Positions 24,701-33,243 of a DNA stretch of 64,000 nucleotides are shown piece after piece. Below the pieces are notes generated by a model. That model was not told the DNA's origin. It searched no databases and was given only the letters and a program-made list of their open reading frames with translations. Each line of letters starts with the position of its first letter. Positions within the stretch are counted from its first letter, which is position 1. A program made the position numbers and the translations under genes. The stretch comes from CAYMUL01 sp964393605 (lineage in GTDB: Bacteria; Bacteroidota; Ignavibacteria; Ignavibacteriales; Ignavibacteriaceae): assembly GCA_964393605.1 (NCBI GenBank), contig CAYMUL010000003.1, positions 124,001 through 188,000 of the forward strand. The letters run 5' to 3'.

Positions 24701-27629
24701 TCTCGGCGAACGTCCATGCTTTCTCAAACGCTTCGATTGCGTTCTTCGGATCGCCGCTTTCTTTATAAACTGCCGCAAGTTTTGACCAGGAATATGCAAG
24801 TCCTTTTTCAGATTTTATTTCTTCCCTCAACTTGATTGCAGTTTTATGTGCTTCAACCGATTCGTTATATTTACCCTGATTCCAATATGCCTGTCCGATA
24901 TTCGACATTGAATAACCGGCATCGTATTTGCTTCCTCTTCCCAAATGATGATTGTAAGCTTCGGTATAAATTTCAATTGCTTTGTTGTATTCGGCAAGTT
25001 CAAAGTATGAGTAGGCAATATCATCGAGCAAGTCGCCGATTTTTTCTGCATAGTTCACGGAACGAGCAACAACTAAAGATTGTTCGTAGAGTTCGATTGC
25101 AGGTTTGTAATTTCCCTGAGCTTTAAAAATTTCGCCGCTGTTTTTCAGAACCGTTGCTTTGCTTCGTTTTGCATCTTCGCTCGAGGAAGAATCATAATAT
25201 ACTGCGGAAAGTTTATAGACTTCTTTCGCTTCGTTGAATTTATTCAAGTACCGCAACGACCAAGCTTTTCCCCAAAGTGTGCTTCCCATTTTTTCGTAAA
25301 GATCATCTGATTTTTTTTCTACAAGTAATTCTTCTTTAATCTTTAAAGAAATATCTGCTTGAACTATTGATTCTTCAAGTTTATCCCAATCTTGATAAAC
25401 AAGGGCAAAGTCATGATAAACATCAGCCGTTTGCAATTTATCTTTTACGATTTTAATTAAGTCGAGAAAAATCTTTTCGGCTTCGGCAAATCTTTTCGAT
25501 TTTTTCAATTGGTTTGCGGCGGCTTTCAATGAATAAACTTTGTCTTTTAAATCTTCATCGGTTTTGAGAGAATCATAATATTTTGCCGAAGCATTCAAGT
25601 TGATGATTCCATTTTCAAAATCATTATTTTTCCCATAAACCAATCCAAGCTGATAATAAGTTTCGGCAATGGATCTGCGATAGTAATCGTCGGGAGTTTC
25701 ATTCTGCACTTCGATTTTTAGTGTAAGTGCCTGTTTGTAAAGCGCAATAGCATCTTCGTATTTTTCGATATCTTCATAACTCAAAGCGGCATTGTAATAA
25801 GCCGCACTTACGCTGTATTTTTTATCAATTTTTTTGAAATATTCCGCTGAAGAAATTGAATATTGCGCGGACTTTTCATACTCTTTCGAATACCTCAACA
25901 ATCTGCCAAGAGCGAAATAGACATTTGCAATTTCAGACTCCACCTTCGAGTGAAGCGCGGCGAGGAGAACTTTTTCCATTTGACGAATTGGTTCTTCAAA
26001 ATTTTTATTGCTCGCATTTTTGAAAATAATATCTGCAACTCCATCGAGAATTGTGTAGTTCTTAATTATAAAAAGATTATCCTCGGCAATTTTTTTCACT
26101 TCGGATTCATCCTTCGCCTTTCGAAGTTGAAATTCCATTGCACTCGAGCCAATAAGGCAATTGCCCATAAGCCAGGAAAGATAGTATTCTATAAAATCGG
26201 TTTTCTTGCCGATATAAGATTTTGGATATTCGGCTACGTAGTAAAGTGAACTAAGAATATCCACTTCATTCGATTCATTTAAAACATCAATTATTTTTTT
26301 GTTTCTGTGTCTGCCGTTTGTGATAACATCATTCAGAGCAGGGTATTCGTTAATATAGGCTTTTGCTTTCTCGTGCGCGTTCTGTAATATTGAAATCATT
26401 GACTTTGCGAGAAGCATTTCAATTTCTTCCGAATAGAATTCAAAGATTACCGATTGGTCTAAGAACATCTCTCCAAAGTAAGAATTGAACGGGTAGATTT
26501 GAACACTTACCAGATCAGAAAAAGCACCTTGATAAATATTTTTTTGGGGATAAACATTCAGCCGAACAAAATCATTTAGAAAAACAAAATCTTTTGTCTC
26601 ACCAGTTTTCTTGAGTTTGATTTTGACAAGCGTATTAAAATCATAAATCTCTTGAACAGTAACTTCGGCAATATAAACTCCCCCGTGATCTCTAATAGAA
26701 TCCAAATTTGTACCGACAACAACGCCGGCACTCTTCAATGTTATTCCTCTATCTTTTCCGCCTGAGATTATTGCAAGACATTCATCTTCGCCTGTGTAAG
26801 CCAATTCCAAAATTTGGAAGTAATAATCTTTCGTTGTTTCCGACGGCTCATATGTGATTGGAGTTTTTTGCTCATTGTTTTTTGAAAGTAGATAAAATCT
26901 CTGATACCAAATTAAAATTCTTTGAATCTCATCAGTAGAATTGAGGCTTAAACAAAGGCTCAACGCATCATCAAGATATTTTTTAGTCTTCTCTAAATTT
27001 TCAAGAGCGATGTAACATTTCGCGCTTGAAATTTTAGAAATTAACAACTCGTTACCGTTCAAAGATTTTTCTTTCGCAAGATTTTCTTGCAATCTTTGAT
27101 TGACAAATGCAAGTGAATCGGTAATTAGTTTTTCGTATTCCGCAATGAAAGAAGTGAAATCTTCATCTCCCAATCCCGGCGCAGAATCTTTTGCCGTATT
27201 CAAAAAATCTTGTGCGGTTTTTACCAAACCTATGCTGTAATAAATGTCGATCAATTTTTTATAGACTAACGGAATTTTAGTTTCAACAGCATAATAAGCG
27301 CAAACTTTTGCGGCGAGACGGTAATAATGATCCGCCATTGTTCTATTTTTTAATTCTGTATATGAAAGTCCGATGTTGTACAAAGCACTCACGAGGTCTG
27401 AATAGTTAGAGTCAGCTTGATAAGAATAGAGCAAATCACTCCATAAAAGTATCGCATCATTATAACTACCATTATCATAACGATCTGAAGCGAGGGCGAA
27501 ATAGTCATACGCCTCATCACTCGTGTACTTCACACGGTTCGGGAAAGAATAATCTATCTGTGAAAAAAGATTAGTAGCTAAAATCGAGAAGATAAAAAGT
27601 GAGGTGAGGATAAAATTTCGGACAAGCAT
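21717..27629 (-). CDS. Exported TPR-CHAT protein (caspase-like), very large
   Basis: A 1970-residue protein with a signal peptide (residues 1-23, ending NLFSQ). TPR hairpins begin by about residue 40. After a beta-rich and helical stretch (about 270-540), a dense array of some 20 or more TPRs runs to about 1450, many of the form YxxALexYxKAL. A helical linker rich in Lys and Glu (about 1510-1580) leads to a C-terminal CHAT domain (about 1600-1970). Its caspase-like dyad is intact: His in IHFATHGN (near 1828) and Cys in LVTLSACKTA (near 1880), with VIASLWKVDDEST and PYYWAGFILVG at the end. CHAT proteins are clan CD proteases; an exported one would act in the periplasm or outside. No partner protease substrate is proven. 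Confidence 0.88.
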   Translation of the reverse strand: MLVRNFILTSLFIFSILATNLFSQIDYSFPNRVKYTSDEAYDYFALASDRYDNGSYNDAILLWSDLLYSYQADSNYSDLVSALYNIGLSYTELKNRTMADHYYRLAAKVCAYYAVETKIPLVYKKLIDIYYSIGLVKTAQDFLNTAKDSAPGLGDEDFTSFIAEYEKLITDSLAFVNQRLQENLAKEKSLNGNELLISKISSAKCYIALENLEKTKKYLDDALSLCLSLNSTDEIQRILIWYQRFYLLSKNNEQKTPITYEPSETTKDYYFQILELAYTGEDECLAIISGGKDRGITLKSAGVVVGTNLDSIRDHGGVYIAEVTVQEIYDFNTLVKIKLKKTGETKDFVFLNDFVRLNVYPQKNIYQGAFSDLVSVQIYPFNSYFGEMFLDQSVIFEFYSEEIEMLLAKSMISILQNAHEKAKAYINEYPALNDVITNGRHRNKKIIDVLNESNEVDILSSLYYVAEYPKSYIGKKTDFIEYYLSWLMGNCLIGSSAMEFQLRKAKDESEVKKIAEDNLFIIKNYTILDGVADIIFKNASNKNFEEPIRQMEKVLLAALHSKVESEIANVYFALGRLLRYSKEYEKSAQYSISSAEYFKKIDKKYSVSAAYYNAALSYEDIEKYEDAIALYKQALTLKIEVQNETPDDYYRRSIAETYYQLGLVYGKNNDFENGIINLNASAKYYDSLKTDEDLKDKVYSLKAAANQLKKSKRFAEAEKIFLDLIKIVKDKLQTADVYHDFALVYQDWDKLEESIVQADISLKIKEELLVEKKSDDLYEKMGSTLWGKAWSLRYLNKFNEAKEVYKLSAVYYDSSSSEDAKRSKATVLKNSGEIFKAQGNYKPAIELYEQSLVVARSVNYAEKIGDLLDDIAYSYFELAEYNKAIEIYTEAYNHHLGRGSKYDAGYSMSNIGQAYWNQGKYNESVEAHKTAIKLREEIKSEKGLAYSWSKLAAVYKESGDPKNAIEAFEKAWTFAENVDDTSSKADIYKDIGDLYKSLKDYTKAIEYHQKVIDLRILLKNKIDIGDAIHNIGHTYYEAARFDEADKAWTESYNLSIQTGDKVTQLYSMVNLGLLKFEKRRNYDSAKVIFDASLKLAQELESVGNIAFVYTMYARLYNDKGDIEKAYHYFDEALKIYRETGEKAREAFILIDLGYLQISKGDFEKALKYFSDARVLSEAINDRARVANSDFGFADIAVLQGDLKKARDIYNSLMKVFDEIKNPWGIAGVYISLGNLSNQIGEYANAIEQYRLADSVYKSLNDEVGQATPLNNMGNVYYWQGDNETALGYFQKALAILEKFKIENEFYAIVRSNIGEIYLMMKKYDDSRKWLTDALTLAKKVESNRLLTSIYSNFSRLEIDQKNYDEALKNSQLAYDWAKKIGEKDRITETAGVLGKVFYLKQDYNSALKYLDESISLSKQIGTTRFLYQPLYTSALVSKSQNNIDKSIEYLRDAVNTVEFIRSKLVGGDKASKIFSSGEEKVQIYEMLVSLFFQKGMTDSALFYLERSNNEGLRQSFGSKQFTPQDEKQKDIIDQEKDLKIKKELAENELIKEQSKPVEQQNKDKINKLLEIKKIAENEYLNFINNTVKQFPELADYFKSSVNPKTFMRNKNLIPDDVAVLAYLMGSNQLYIFVATKKSVTAKVVEIGRDNLEKKVVQFYRYLKDSQIPTAVGNIDPKTFKPTNAEMDLEYETQIQPYLKVSNELFAALIEPVQEELQGKKILSIIPYGKLYYVPFEVLIKNSNQDFGGFLGDDFDCFYTSSLDVFSAICDAQDGAMKLVAFGNPDNTLENAEKEAKSLKSIYSDAVVYASKEATLDKVHEIAAPFNAIHFATHGNMDYTDPAKSYLTMAPKPGEKEGKLTIEDINTLSNLQCFNLVTLSACKTAVSDELIQGWYVNPANAFFEVGVQTVIASLWKVDDESTFELMKLFYGNLKTMNKIEALRNAKKTLSQNPKFAFPYYWAGFILVGNYE

Positions 27630-27651
27630 GTGATTACTCTTTTATGGATGC

Positions 27652-27685
27652 AAAAAAAAAGCAAGCCGGCATAACACCGGCTTGC
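27652..27685 (-). terminator. Rho-independent terminator after the small secreted gene
   Basis: On the minus strand GCAAGCCGG pairs with CCGGCTTGC (27661-27669 and 27677-27685, 7-nt loop) and is followed by a run of nine U (27652-27660). It lies 12 bp past the stop of the 250-aa gene and before the start of the large CHAT gene, so the two probably have separate or partly separate transcripts. Confidence 0.9.
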
Positions 27686-27696
27686 GAAACTTTAGA

Positions 27697-28449
27697 TTAA
27701 TAAACAGACCAGGTGAAATCTGTTTTATAAGTATAATCGTAGTTCGTCAAGTTGTAGGAATTATTCCAATAGTAGTAAATGTATTTACCTTGAGAGTAAC
27801 TCCAGATATCTCCAGTTTTTGCGTAGAAGTCAGTCCAACCGGAACCGATGTTGTTATAAACTACATAGTAACCAGGGCTAATCGCGCCTTTATAAATTCC
27901 GTCGATATAAACATAGAGAGTATAATCGGTATAGTTTTCAACTCTAACATCAACAACTTTTGCGCCGGGACCTCTTGTGGAAGCTAATTCAGCTTCGAAA
28001 CTCTTTGATAATTCGGCAAGTTCTTTACCAGTTTTGCCGTTATTTCCGAAAAGCGGGTTTGACCACATATCAGCGCAGAGGTTTAGTGCGGAAGAACTTT
28101 TTTGCTTCTTTGCTAATTCTGTTGCTTCACTCAGTAAATCCATTCCGGTGATTTGCGCTTTCTTTCCTGTTGCTTTTTCTTCAACGAAAAGAATCATAGA
28201 AGCAGATAAAAGTGAATTAACATCGAAGTATTGTCTTCCGTCTTCAATCATATTTCCGAGTTGATCGAGAGCGTAAGTTGATGAGCCGAGTTGAGCTTTG
28301 AAATCAATGGTTTTTGCTGAAACTTTTTGAGTTTCTTGTTTACCCTTATTTTGTTCATTGGGTTTTTTATCCTGCGCTAATGTAAGCGAAGAAAGTGTGA
28401 AGCTGAATAGAACCAGCAAAAACATTGCGAAACGATTTGTGTTGAACAT
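27697..28449 (-). CDS. Small exported protein between the two CHAT genes (unknown)
   Basis: A 250-residue protein with a signal peptide (about 1-25, ending TLAQ), a Lys/Gln-rich stretch (26-45), a helical middle (about 50-160) and a Tyr-rich beta C-terminus (about 160-250: VRVENYTDYTLYVYIDG, KGAISPGYYVVYN). The last part resembles small beta-sandwich surface domains, but I recognise no family. Strong SD (AAGGAGAAC) 6 nt before the ATG. Because it sits between two exported caspase-like proteins it might be a substrate, an inhibitor or an unrelated envelope protein; this is inference only. Confidence 0.7.
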   Translation of the reverse strand: MFNTNRFAMFLLVLFSFTLSSLTLAQDKKPNEQNKGKQETQKVSAKTIDFKAQLGSSTYALDQLGNMIEDGRQYFDVNSLLSASMILFVEEKATGKKAQITGMDLLSEATELAKKQKSSSALNLCADMWSNPLFGNNGKTGKELAELSKSFEAELASTRGPGAKVVDVRVENYTDYTLYVYIDGIYKGAISPGYYVVYNNIGSGWTDFYAKTGDIWSYSQGKYIYYYWNNSYNLTNYDYTYKTDFTWSVY

Positions 28450-28569
28450 TGTGTTCTCCTTTTTGATTTGTATTTAGTGAATTATTAATTAAAAAAGTTA
28501 CGATTCTTATAAACACTGCAAAGTTAAAAAGTTCCCGAATAAGTAAATAATTTTTTTTGTGTTAAAAAT

Positions 28570-31074
28570 TTACTGATAATCTCCCATTAAAAAGAATGGT
28601 GCCCAATAGAATGGGTGTTTCCAATCTATATTCTCTTCATCATTCAAAACGGTAAGTTGGGCTAAATGCAAGGCAGCCGCTTTATCCATTCCCTCTTGAA
28701 TAAATTTCTTGTAAAAATTTTCCATTACAACGGAAGTGGCTTTGTCATCTACAAACCAAAGCGTTGCAATGATGCTCGGAGTTCCGGCAAAGATGAACGA
28801 GCGTGTTAATCCAATTAAATCATCGCCGGAAGGAAGCACACCTTTCTCAAGTCCGCCGACTTGTCCTGATTGACAAGCAGAAAGTACAACTAAATTTGCG
28901 TTCATCTCAAGTTCAAAAATTTCTTCCGCGCGCAAATAACCGTCGTCGGTTTCTGTTTTTGTAAAGAGAATTTTTGATTTCAGTGCATCTTCATCAAATT
29001 CGCCGTGAGTTGCGAAATGAATTATAGAATAGTTTGAGAGTTCAGATTTGACTTTCGTTTCTGTTGCTTCCCCTTTTTTTAGGAGAAGATATTTATCGTT
29101 CTCGAAATTAGCGGCGACAATTGAAGCTTCGGCTTCGGCACCTTTAAGGTTTGCCCAATTCTTTGTCGGATAAATTGGATTGCCGATAATTAAAGCATTA
29201 TCGCGTTTTCTGTTTTCATAATTTTTTACAATCGGCAGCAGACTCGCGCTTGGCAACATTACAATTTCTTTTTCCTCGATAAAAAATTTCGGACGAACCA
29301 GATGTTGATTTTTTCTAAAGTCAAGATTTCGCGGTGAAGTGATAAGAGCCGCAAACGGAAAGTGATGCAAAATTCCGTGCGGAATAATGAAAAGCTTTTT
29401 GGAATTTTTTAATCTGTCGTTGAATTCTTTGCCTACCAAGAGTGCATGTAGATTCAACAAACTCCACTGCCATCCATCGGACGTAACGTGATTTTTCCAT
29501 TTCTCATTAAATACCGGCAACCAATTGATATTTCCTTTTTCCCGTTCTTCGCTCAAAATCTGTTGCCTAAATTTTCCAAGTTCATCATTGTAATGAATGA
29601 AAGATTCACGCAGCACTTCAATTGAATCGTTTAGATTGAAAGATTGAAAGTCGAGTTTCCGAACAGCGATTTCATTCTTGTTAATAAATATTGCGGCGGA
29701 AAAATTTTTGCCGAGGAAATATTCTAAAATGGATTCATCTTCTTTCAATTTATTTTGAATTTCTTTGAGAGAAAATGGAGAGATATTTTTTAGTGAAACA
29801 TAATCGGGATCGATTTTTTTTAGTTGAGCGAGAATATTTTCATATTCGATTTGCAGTTGTAAAAGTTTTTCGAGAGAATCGGGATTCGACTCCAAAGTTT
29901 TCATTCGGGAGGAAAGTGTTTCTTCAAGCCGAATCAGCACATTCAATTCTTCGGAAATATTCCCCTTTCGTTTAAAGTCTTTATCTCCAATAATATCAAG
30001 CAACGAACGCGATTTTGCCCGCTCAACAAAATCAAAAACTTTTTCAAAATTGTTACTTAAAAAATGTAGTTCAATCAGTTTTTCGTAGTAACGAATTTTA
30101 TCGTCAAAGAAAGAAGCACGCACAAGATCGCTTTTTATGTTGCCTCTCAAGTTTTCAATTTGTTGGAGCGATGTTTCTAAAATTTGAATTGCATTATTTC
30201 GAATCGTAGTAACTTCTTCAGTTTCGGTGAAATTGTTTTTAACAAAAAGCAGTTCGCTTTTTTTGGCAAGAGCGAAAGCGGCGTTGGCACTCGCTATTGC
30301 TTCCCACTGTATTATTTTGTTTTCCTTATAAAAATTAGAAGCCGCAGAATAAATACTAAATGCGCTATCAACATTCCCGAGCAAATCATAACTTCTTGCT
30401 TTGTTGATTAATGCGTCACCGCTCGATTTGATTGAAAGAGAAGAATCGAAATAGATAATCGATTCGGTAAAATCCTCATTTGTGGAGATTGCATCTTTGG
30501 CAAGATTAATTTCTCCCCTATCTCTAAAAGACCGCCCAATATTTATCAGTGTTTTACACATCCCTTCGATGTTGGAGAGTTGTTTATCAATTTTCAAAAC
30601 TTTTTTGAATTGATAAATTGCTTTATCGAAATCGAGCGAGTAACTGTGAAGTAACGCAAGATTATTGAGGACATTTGCTTTTTCTGTTAAAATTTCGGAT
30701 GGAACTTCAGCCGAGTTGTATTCCTTTTCTAAATTTTCTAAAATTGTGATTGAAGCTTCGTAAAGCACTGAAGCGGAATCGACCAAATTTAAGTTTTGCG
30801 GTGCAAAAAGATTTCCCAAATATTTTAAAGCGATTGCCTCATCCAATAAATTTTTTGAGATGCGCGCATGCGAAAGTGCGATATCGAATTCTCTCTTCGC
30901 ATCTTCAAATTTTGATTCCGCTAAATATTCCTTCCCAAGTTCGAGAGGATTTTCATCGTTGCTGTTCGAAACTAAATTTGAAGATGAACAACTTGAGAAA
31001 AGCATTATATTTGCAAACAGAATTGATATGGTTTTCAGTGCCGTCAATCGTTCCTTAAATAAATGTATGTACAT
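28570..31074 (-). CDS. TPR-CHAT lipoprotein (caspase-like)
   Basis: An exported lipoprotein of about 834 residues. Lipobox MLFSSC lies some 20-30 residues from the start. About six TPR hairpins occupy roughly 40-330, a coiled-coil helical region 330-460, and a CHAT domain 560-834. The caspase-like dyad is present: His in SIIHFATHGEF (near 690) and Cys in LVVLSACQSGQ (near 732), with SIIATLWFVDDKAT and PFYWAPFFLMGDY closing the domain. Starts possible: ATG 31074 (used here), or TTG 31047, which has AAGGA just upstream and gives a more compact lipoprotein signal. It is divergent from the secreted protein at 31305 across a 215-bp gap. Confidence 0.85.
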   Translation of the reverse strand: MYIHLFKERLTALKTISILFANIMLFSSCSSSNLVSNSNDENPLELGKEYLAESKFEDAKREFDIALSHARISKNLLDEAIALKYLGNLFAPQNLNLVDSASVLYEASITILENLEKEYNSAEVPSEILTEKANVLNNLALLHSYSLDFDKAIYQFKKVLKIDKQLSNIEGMCKTLINIGRSFRDRGEINLAKDAISTNEDFTESIIYFDSSLSIKSSGDALINKARSYDLLGNVDSAFSIYSAASNFYKENKIIQWEAIASANAAFALAKKSELLFVKNNFTETEEVTTIRNNAIQILETSLQQIENLRGNIKSDLVRASFFDDKIRYYEKLIELHFLSNNFEKVFDFVERAKSRSLLDIIGDKDFKRKGNISEELNVLIRLEETLSSRMKTLESNPDSLEKLLQLQIEYENILAQLKKIDPDYVSLKNISPFSLKEIQNKLKEDESILEYFLGKNFSAAIFINKNEIAVRKLDFQSFNLNDSIEVLRESFIHYNDELGKFRQQILSEEREKGNINWLPVFNEKWKNHVTSDGWQWSLLNLHALLVGKEFNDRLKNSKKLFIIPHGILHHFPFAALITSPRNLDFRKNQHLVRPKFFIEEKEIVMLPSASLLPIVKNYENRKRDNALIIGNPIYPTKNWANLKGAEAEASIVAANFENDKYLLLKKGEATETKVKSELSNYSIIHFATHGEFDEDALKSKILFTKTETDDGYLRAEEIFELEMNANLVVLSACQSGQVGGLEKGVLPSGDDLIGLTRSFIFAGTPSIIATLWFVDDKATSVVMENFYKKFIQEGMDKAAALHLAQLTVLNDEENIDWKHPFYWAPFFLMGDYQ

Positions 31075-31291
31075 AAAATTACTGTTCAATCTTTATTTAA
31101 TAATCTAAAAATGGTTAAGCAATATTACAAAAAATGGAGTAAATTGTGCATTGTGATTAATAGCATAATTTTTTCGTTATGAAAATTAAGTTCTGCAAAA
31201 CACAAATTTCAATTCTTGTAAATTGTAAGTTGAACTCGAAAAAAAAATCTTTGAATAGAATTTTAGAAAATAAATAATCCACATATTTCAT

Positions 31292-31298
31292 AAGGAGG
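31292..31298 (+). promoter_or_regulatory. Strong Shine-Dalgarno site (AAGGAGG)
   Basis: A perfect seven-base match to the anti-Shine-Dalgarno sequence, 6 nt before ATG 31305. It fixes the start of the secreted protein that leads the plus-strand FecR/CHASE2 run, and predicts high translation of that first gene. The rest of the 31090-31304 gap must contain two divergent promoters, but I cannot place their boxes with confidence. Confidence 0.85.
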
Positions 31299-31304
31299 TA
31301 AAGT

Positions 31305-32360
31305 ATGAAACTACTAGCCAAATTAAAAAACATCGCGATGATAATTTTGGTTGCATCAAGTTTATCATCAGCACAAACAATAACAACCTTCAACATCGAA
31401 ATAGTCAGTGTACCGCAACTTGATTTTTCATCGTTCGCAAGTCTGACCCTCAACGATCTTAAAGGAGCGCCGACAATCTTCAAAATTGTCATTTTCCCCG
31501 AAGAGGTCTCTGTCGTCCTCGAAGGATTTTTCTACTGGACGGATATTGGAAAATCGGAAGTACAATTAGCCGAATTCACAACCGTTCCATTTTCAAGCCG
31601 AACAATAACCAACCAACAATTGGGAGATAATATTCGAATTGCTGATGGAGTTCCGAACAACACCGCAATAGAAGATAATCTGAGAAAAGGCAAACCCGTC
31701 GGCAAATACAGATTAGTACTTAAGCTGTATGATGCAACAGGTACGACATTATTAGCCGGACCAATAGAAGAAACTATGGAGTTCACAAACCCCGCGCAAA
31801 CATTATCGTTTACAGATCCCGATAATGGCGAAGTATATGATCAGGGAACTGTAATCGCTACCTGGTCTTCGTTAAATGGAGTATCCCAGTATAAAATTCT
31901 TGCAAATAAAAGAACCAATGCAAATCAGACTTTGGAAGATATACTTGCATCAGGCAATCCACTTATAAATAACAAATCAGTTGGAATGCTGACAACAATA
32001 AATCTTGCAACAATATTGGATAGACAATGGGGACCCGGTGATGAAGTTGTTGTTCAAGTCTACGGCATTGTTCAAGGGTTGGGGGGTAATACCACAATTT
32101 ATAGTGACCCTGTTAGTTTCGCAATCAGAGATCCGAATGCGATTATTAATCAACAGTTTGCCACTCAACTTTCAAACTTTCTTGCGAGCCTTCCGGGAAT
32201 TGGAAATTTCACAACACTACTTGGAAATGGACAAGTAAATATTGAGAGGATTGAAGATGAAAATGGAGTTGTAATGACACCCGCACAGGTGCAAGCCTTA
32301 TTGCTACTATTCCAGGCAAACCCGAGTAAAGTTATCAGCACAACTTTGGTGCAAGAGTAA
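31305..32360 (+). CDS. Secreted beta-rich protein, first gene of FecR/CHASE2 run (unknown)
   Basis: A 351-residue exported protein with a signal peptide (residues 1-23, ending SLSSAQ). Two beta-sandwich-like parts are suggested: about 25-165 (FKIVIFPEEVSVVLEGFFYW; KYRLVLKLYDATGT) and about 170-275, which reads like a fibronectin/Ig module (LSFTDPDNGEVYDQGTVIATW, QYKILAN). A helical C-terminus follows. No enzyme motif or Cys. It precedes the FecR gene by 14 bp and surely shares its transcript. I do not recognise a named family; an extracellular ligand-binding or matrix role is possible. Confidence 0.72.
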   Translation: MKLLAKLKNIAMIILVASSLSSAQTITTFNIEIVSVPQLDFSSFASLTLNDLKGAPTIFKIVIFPEEVSVVLEGFFYWTDIGKSEVQLAEFTTVPFSSRTITNQQLGDNIRIADGVPNNTAIEDNLRKGKPVGKYRLVLKLYDATGTTLLAGPIEETMEFTNPAQTLSFTDPDNGEVYDQGTVIATWSSLNGVSQYKILANKRTNANQTLEDILASGNPLINNKSVGMLTTINLATILDRQWGPGDEVVVQVYGIVQGLGGNTTIYSDPVSFAIRDPNAIINQQFATQLSNFLASLPGIGNFTTLLGNGQVNIERIEDENGVVMTPAQVQALLLLFQANPSKVISTTLVQE

Positions 32361-32374
32361 AGGAGAATTAGAAA

Positions 32375-33073
32375 ATGAAAACAATTATTAATAAAATATT
32401 TTTACTTTCGTTTGTATTTATCTTAACAGGATTTTACTCAGGCGAAGAAAATAAATCCAAACCGGCGGAATCACCTGTCGCTGTAATAATGAAAACCGTA
32501 AAAGATGTTACATTCAAAAAAGAGTCAGCCGATTGGCAGAACGCAAAGATTGGATTAACATTAATAACCGGCGATGAAGTAAAAACCGGTGAAAAATCTT
32601 TGGCACTCATCAAGTTCACAGATAATTCAGTTTTAAGAGTTAGAGAAAAATCATCTGTAAAAATTTATGCCGACAAAAAAGATCGGGCAATTTCGAAAAA
32701 TACATACATCGATAATGGAACTGTTGGTTTTAAAGTATCAAAACAGCAGAATGAAGAATTCCAATTTACCACACCGACAATGGTGGCATCTATACGCGGA
32801 ACCGAAGGTTATGTATCGCATAATCCGGATGATTCAACTTCAACGATCTATTTAAATTCCGGAATTGCCGATGTTAGGAACATTCAATCCGGTAATAGCG
32901 GTACCATCAATGGTGGTCAATATGCTACAACCGGAGGTGGTGGTGCTTTTAATTCCGGTCAAGGTACAAATCAGAATCAATCGCAGTTCAATTCATCTAC
33001 ACAAACCAATGTGAAGAAAATTGTAATCAAAACCAATCAGGGTAACTTGATAATAGAATATATCGGAGATTGA
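32375..33073 (+). CDS. Exported FecR-domain protein
   Basis: A 232-residue protein with a signal peptide or uncleaved anchor (residues 1-22) and a FecR domain (about 35-160): a strand like VKDVTFKKESADWQNAKIG, LITGDEVKTGEKSLALIKFTD, VLRVREKSSVKIY, then VASIRGTEGYV, the conserved late motif. FecR of iron signalling is an anti-sigma factor with a cytoplasmic head and a TM helix; here there is no cytoplasmic head and no sigma factor gene nearby, so it is the periplasmic stand-alone kind. A Gly/Asn/Gln-rich low-complexity tail (about 185-212) ends in a beta strand. A terminator follows at 33099. Confidence 0.85.
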   Translation: MKTIINKIFLLSFVFILTGFYSGEENKSKPAESPVAVIMKTVKDVTFKKESADWQNAKIGLTLITGDEVKTGEKSLALIKFTDNSVLRVREKSSVKIYADKKDRAISKNTYIDNGTVGFKVSKQQNEEFQFTTPTMVASIRGTEGYVSHNPDDSTSTIYLNSGIADVRNIQSGNSGTINGGQYATTGGGGAFNSGQGTNQNQSQFNSSTQTNVKKIVIKTNQGNLIIEYIGD

Positions 33074-33098
33074 TAGTATTACCGAGAGCATTTTTTCG

Positions 33099-33133
33099 AC
33101 TCCCGTCAAATTTTGGCGGGAGTTCTTTTTTTT
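33099..33133 (+). terminator. Rho-independent terminator after the FecR gene
   Basis: ACTCCCG (33099-33105) pairs with CGGGAGT (33117-33123), with further pairing inside, followed by CTTTTTTTT. It separates the 31305-33073 pair from the outer-membrane/cyclase pair, whose own promoter should lie in 33134-33233. Confidence 0.88.
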
Positions 33134-33243
33134 AAACTTTTTTGAAATTTGCGTATGTTAGCGCATGAAATATTAAATGATTTTTGAAATGCGCATTTAC
33201 AAACTAACAAACAAAACACATCATCAGTTTATTGAGGAAAGTC

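Noticed and set aside
24617..25310. Several plus-strand frames within the large CHAT gene
   Set aside because: They are antisense shadows of the TPR repeats, with Cys/His/Ser-rich compositions and no signals.
31157..31492. A 111-codon minus-strand frame in the divergent gap
   Set aside because: It overlaps the start of the plus-strand secreted protein, which has a perfect AAGGAGG and a signal peptide, and it has no motif of its own.
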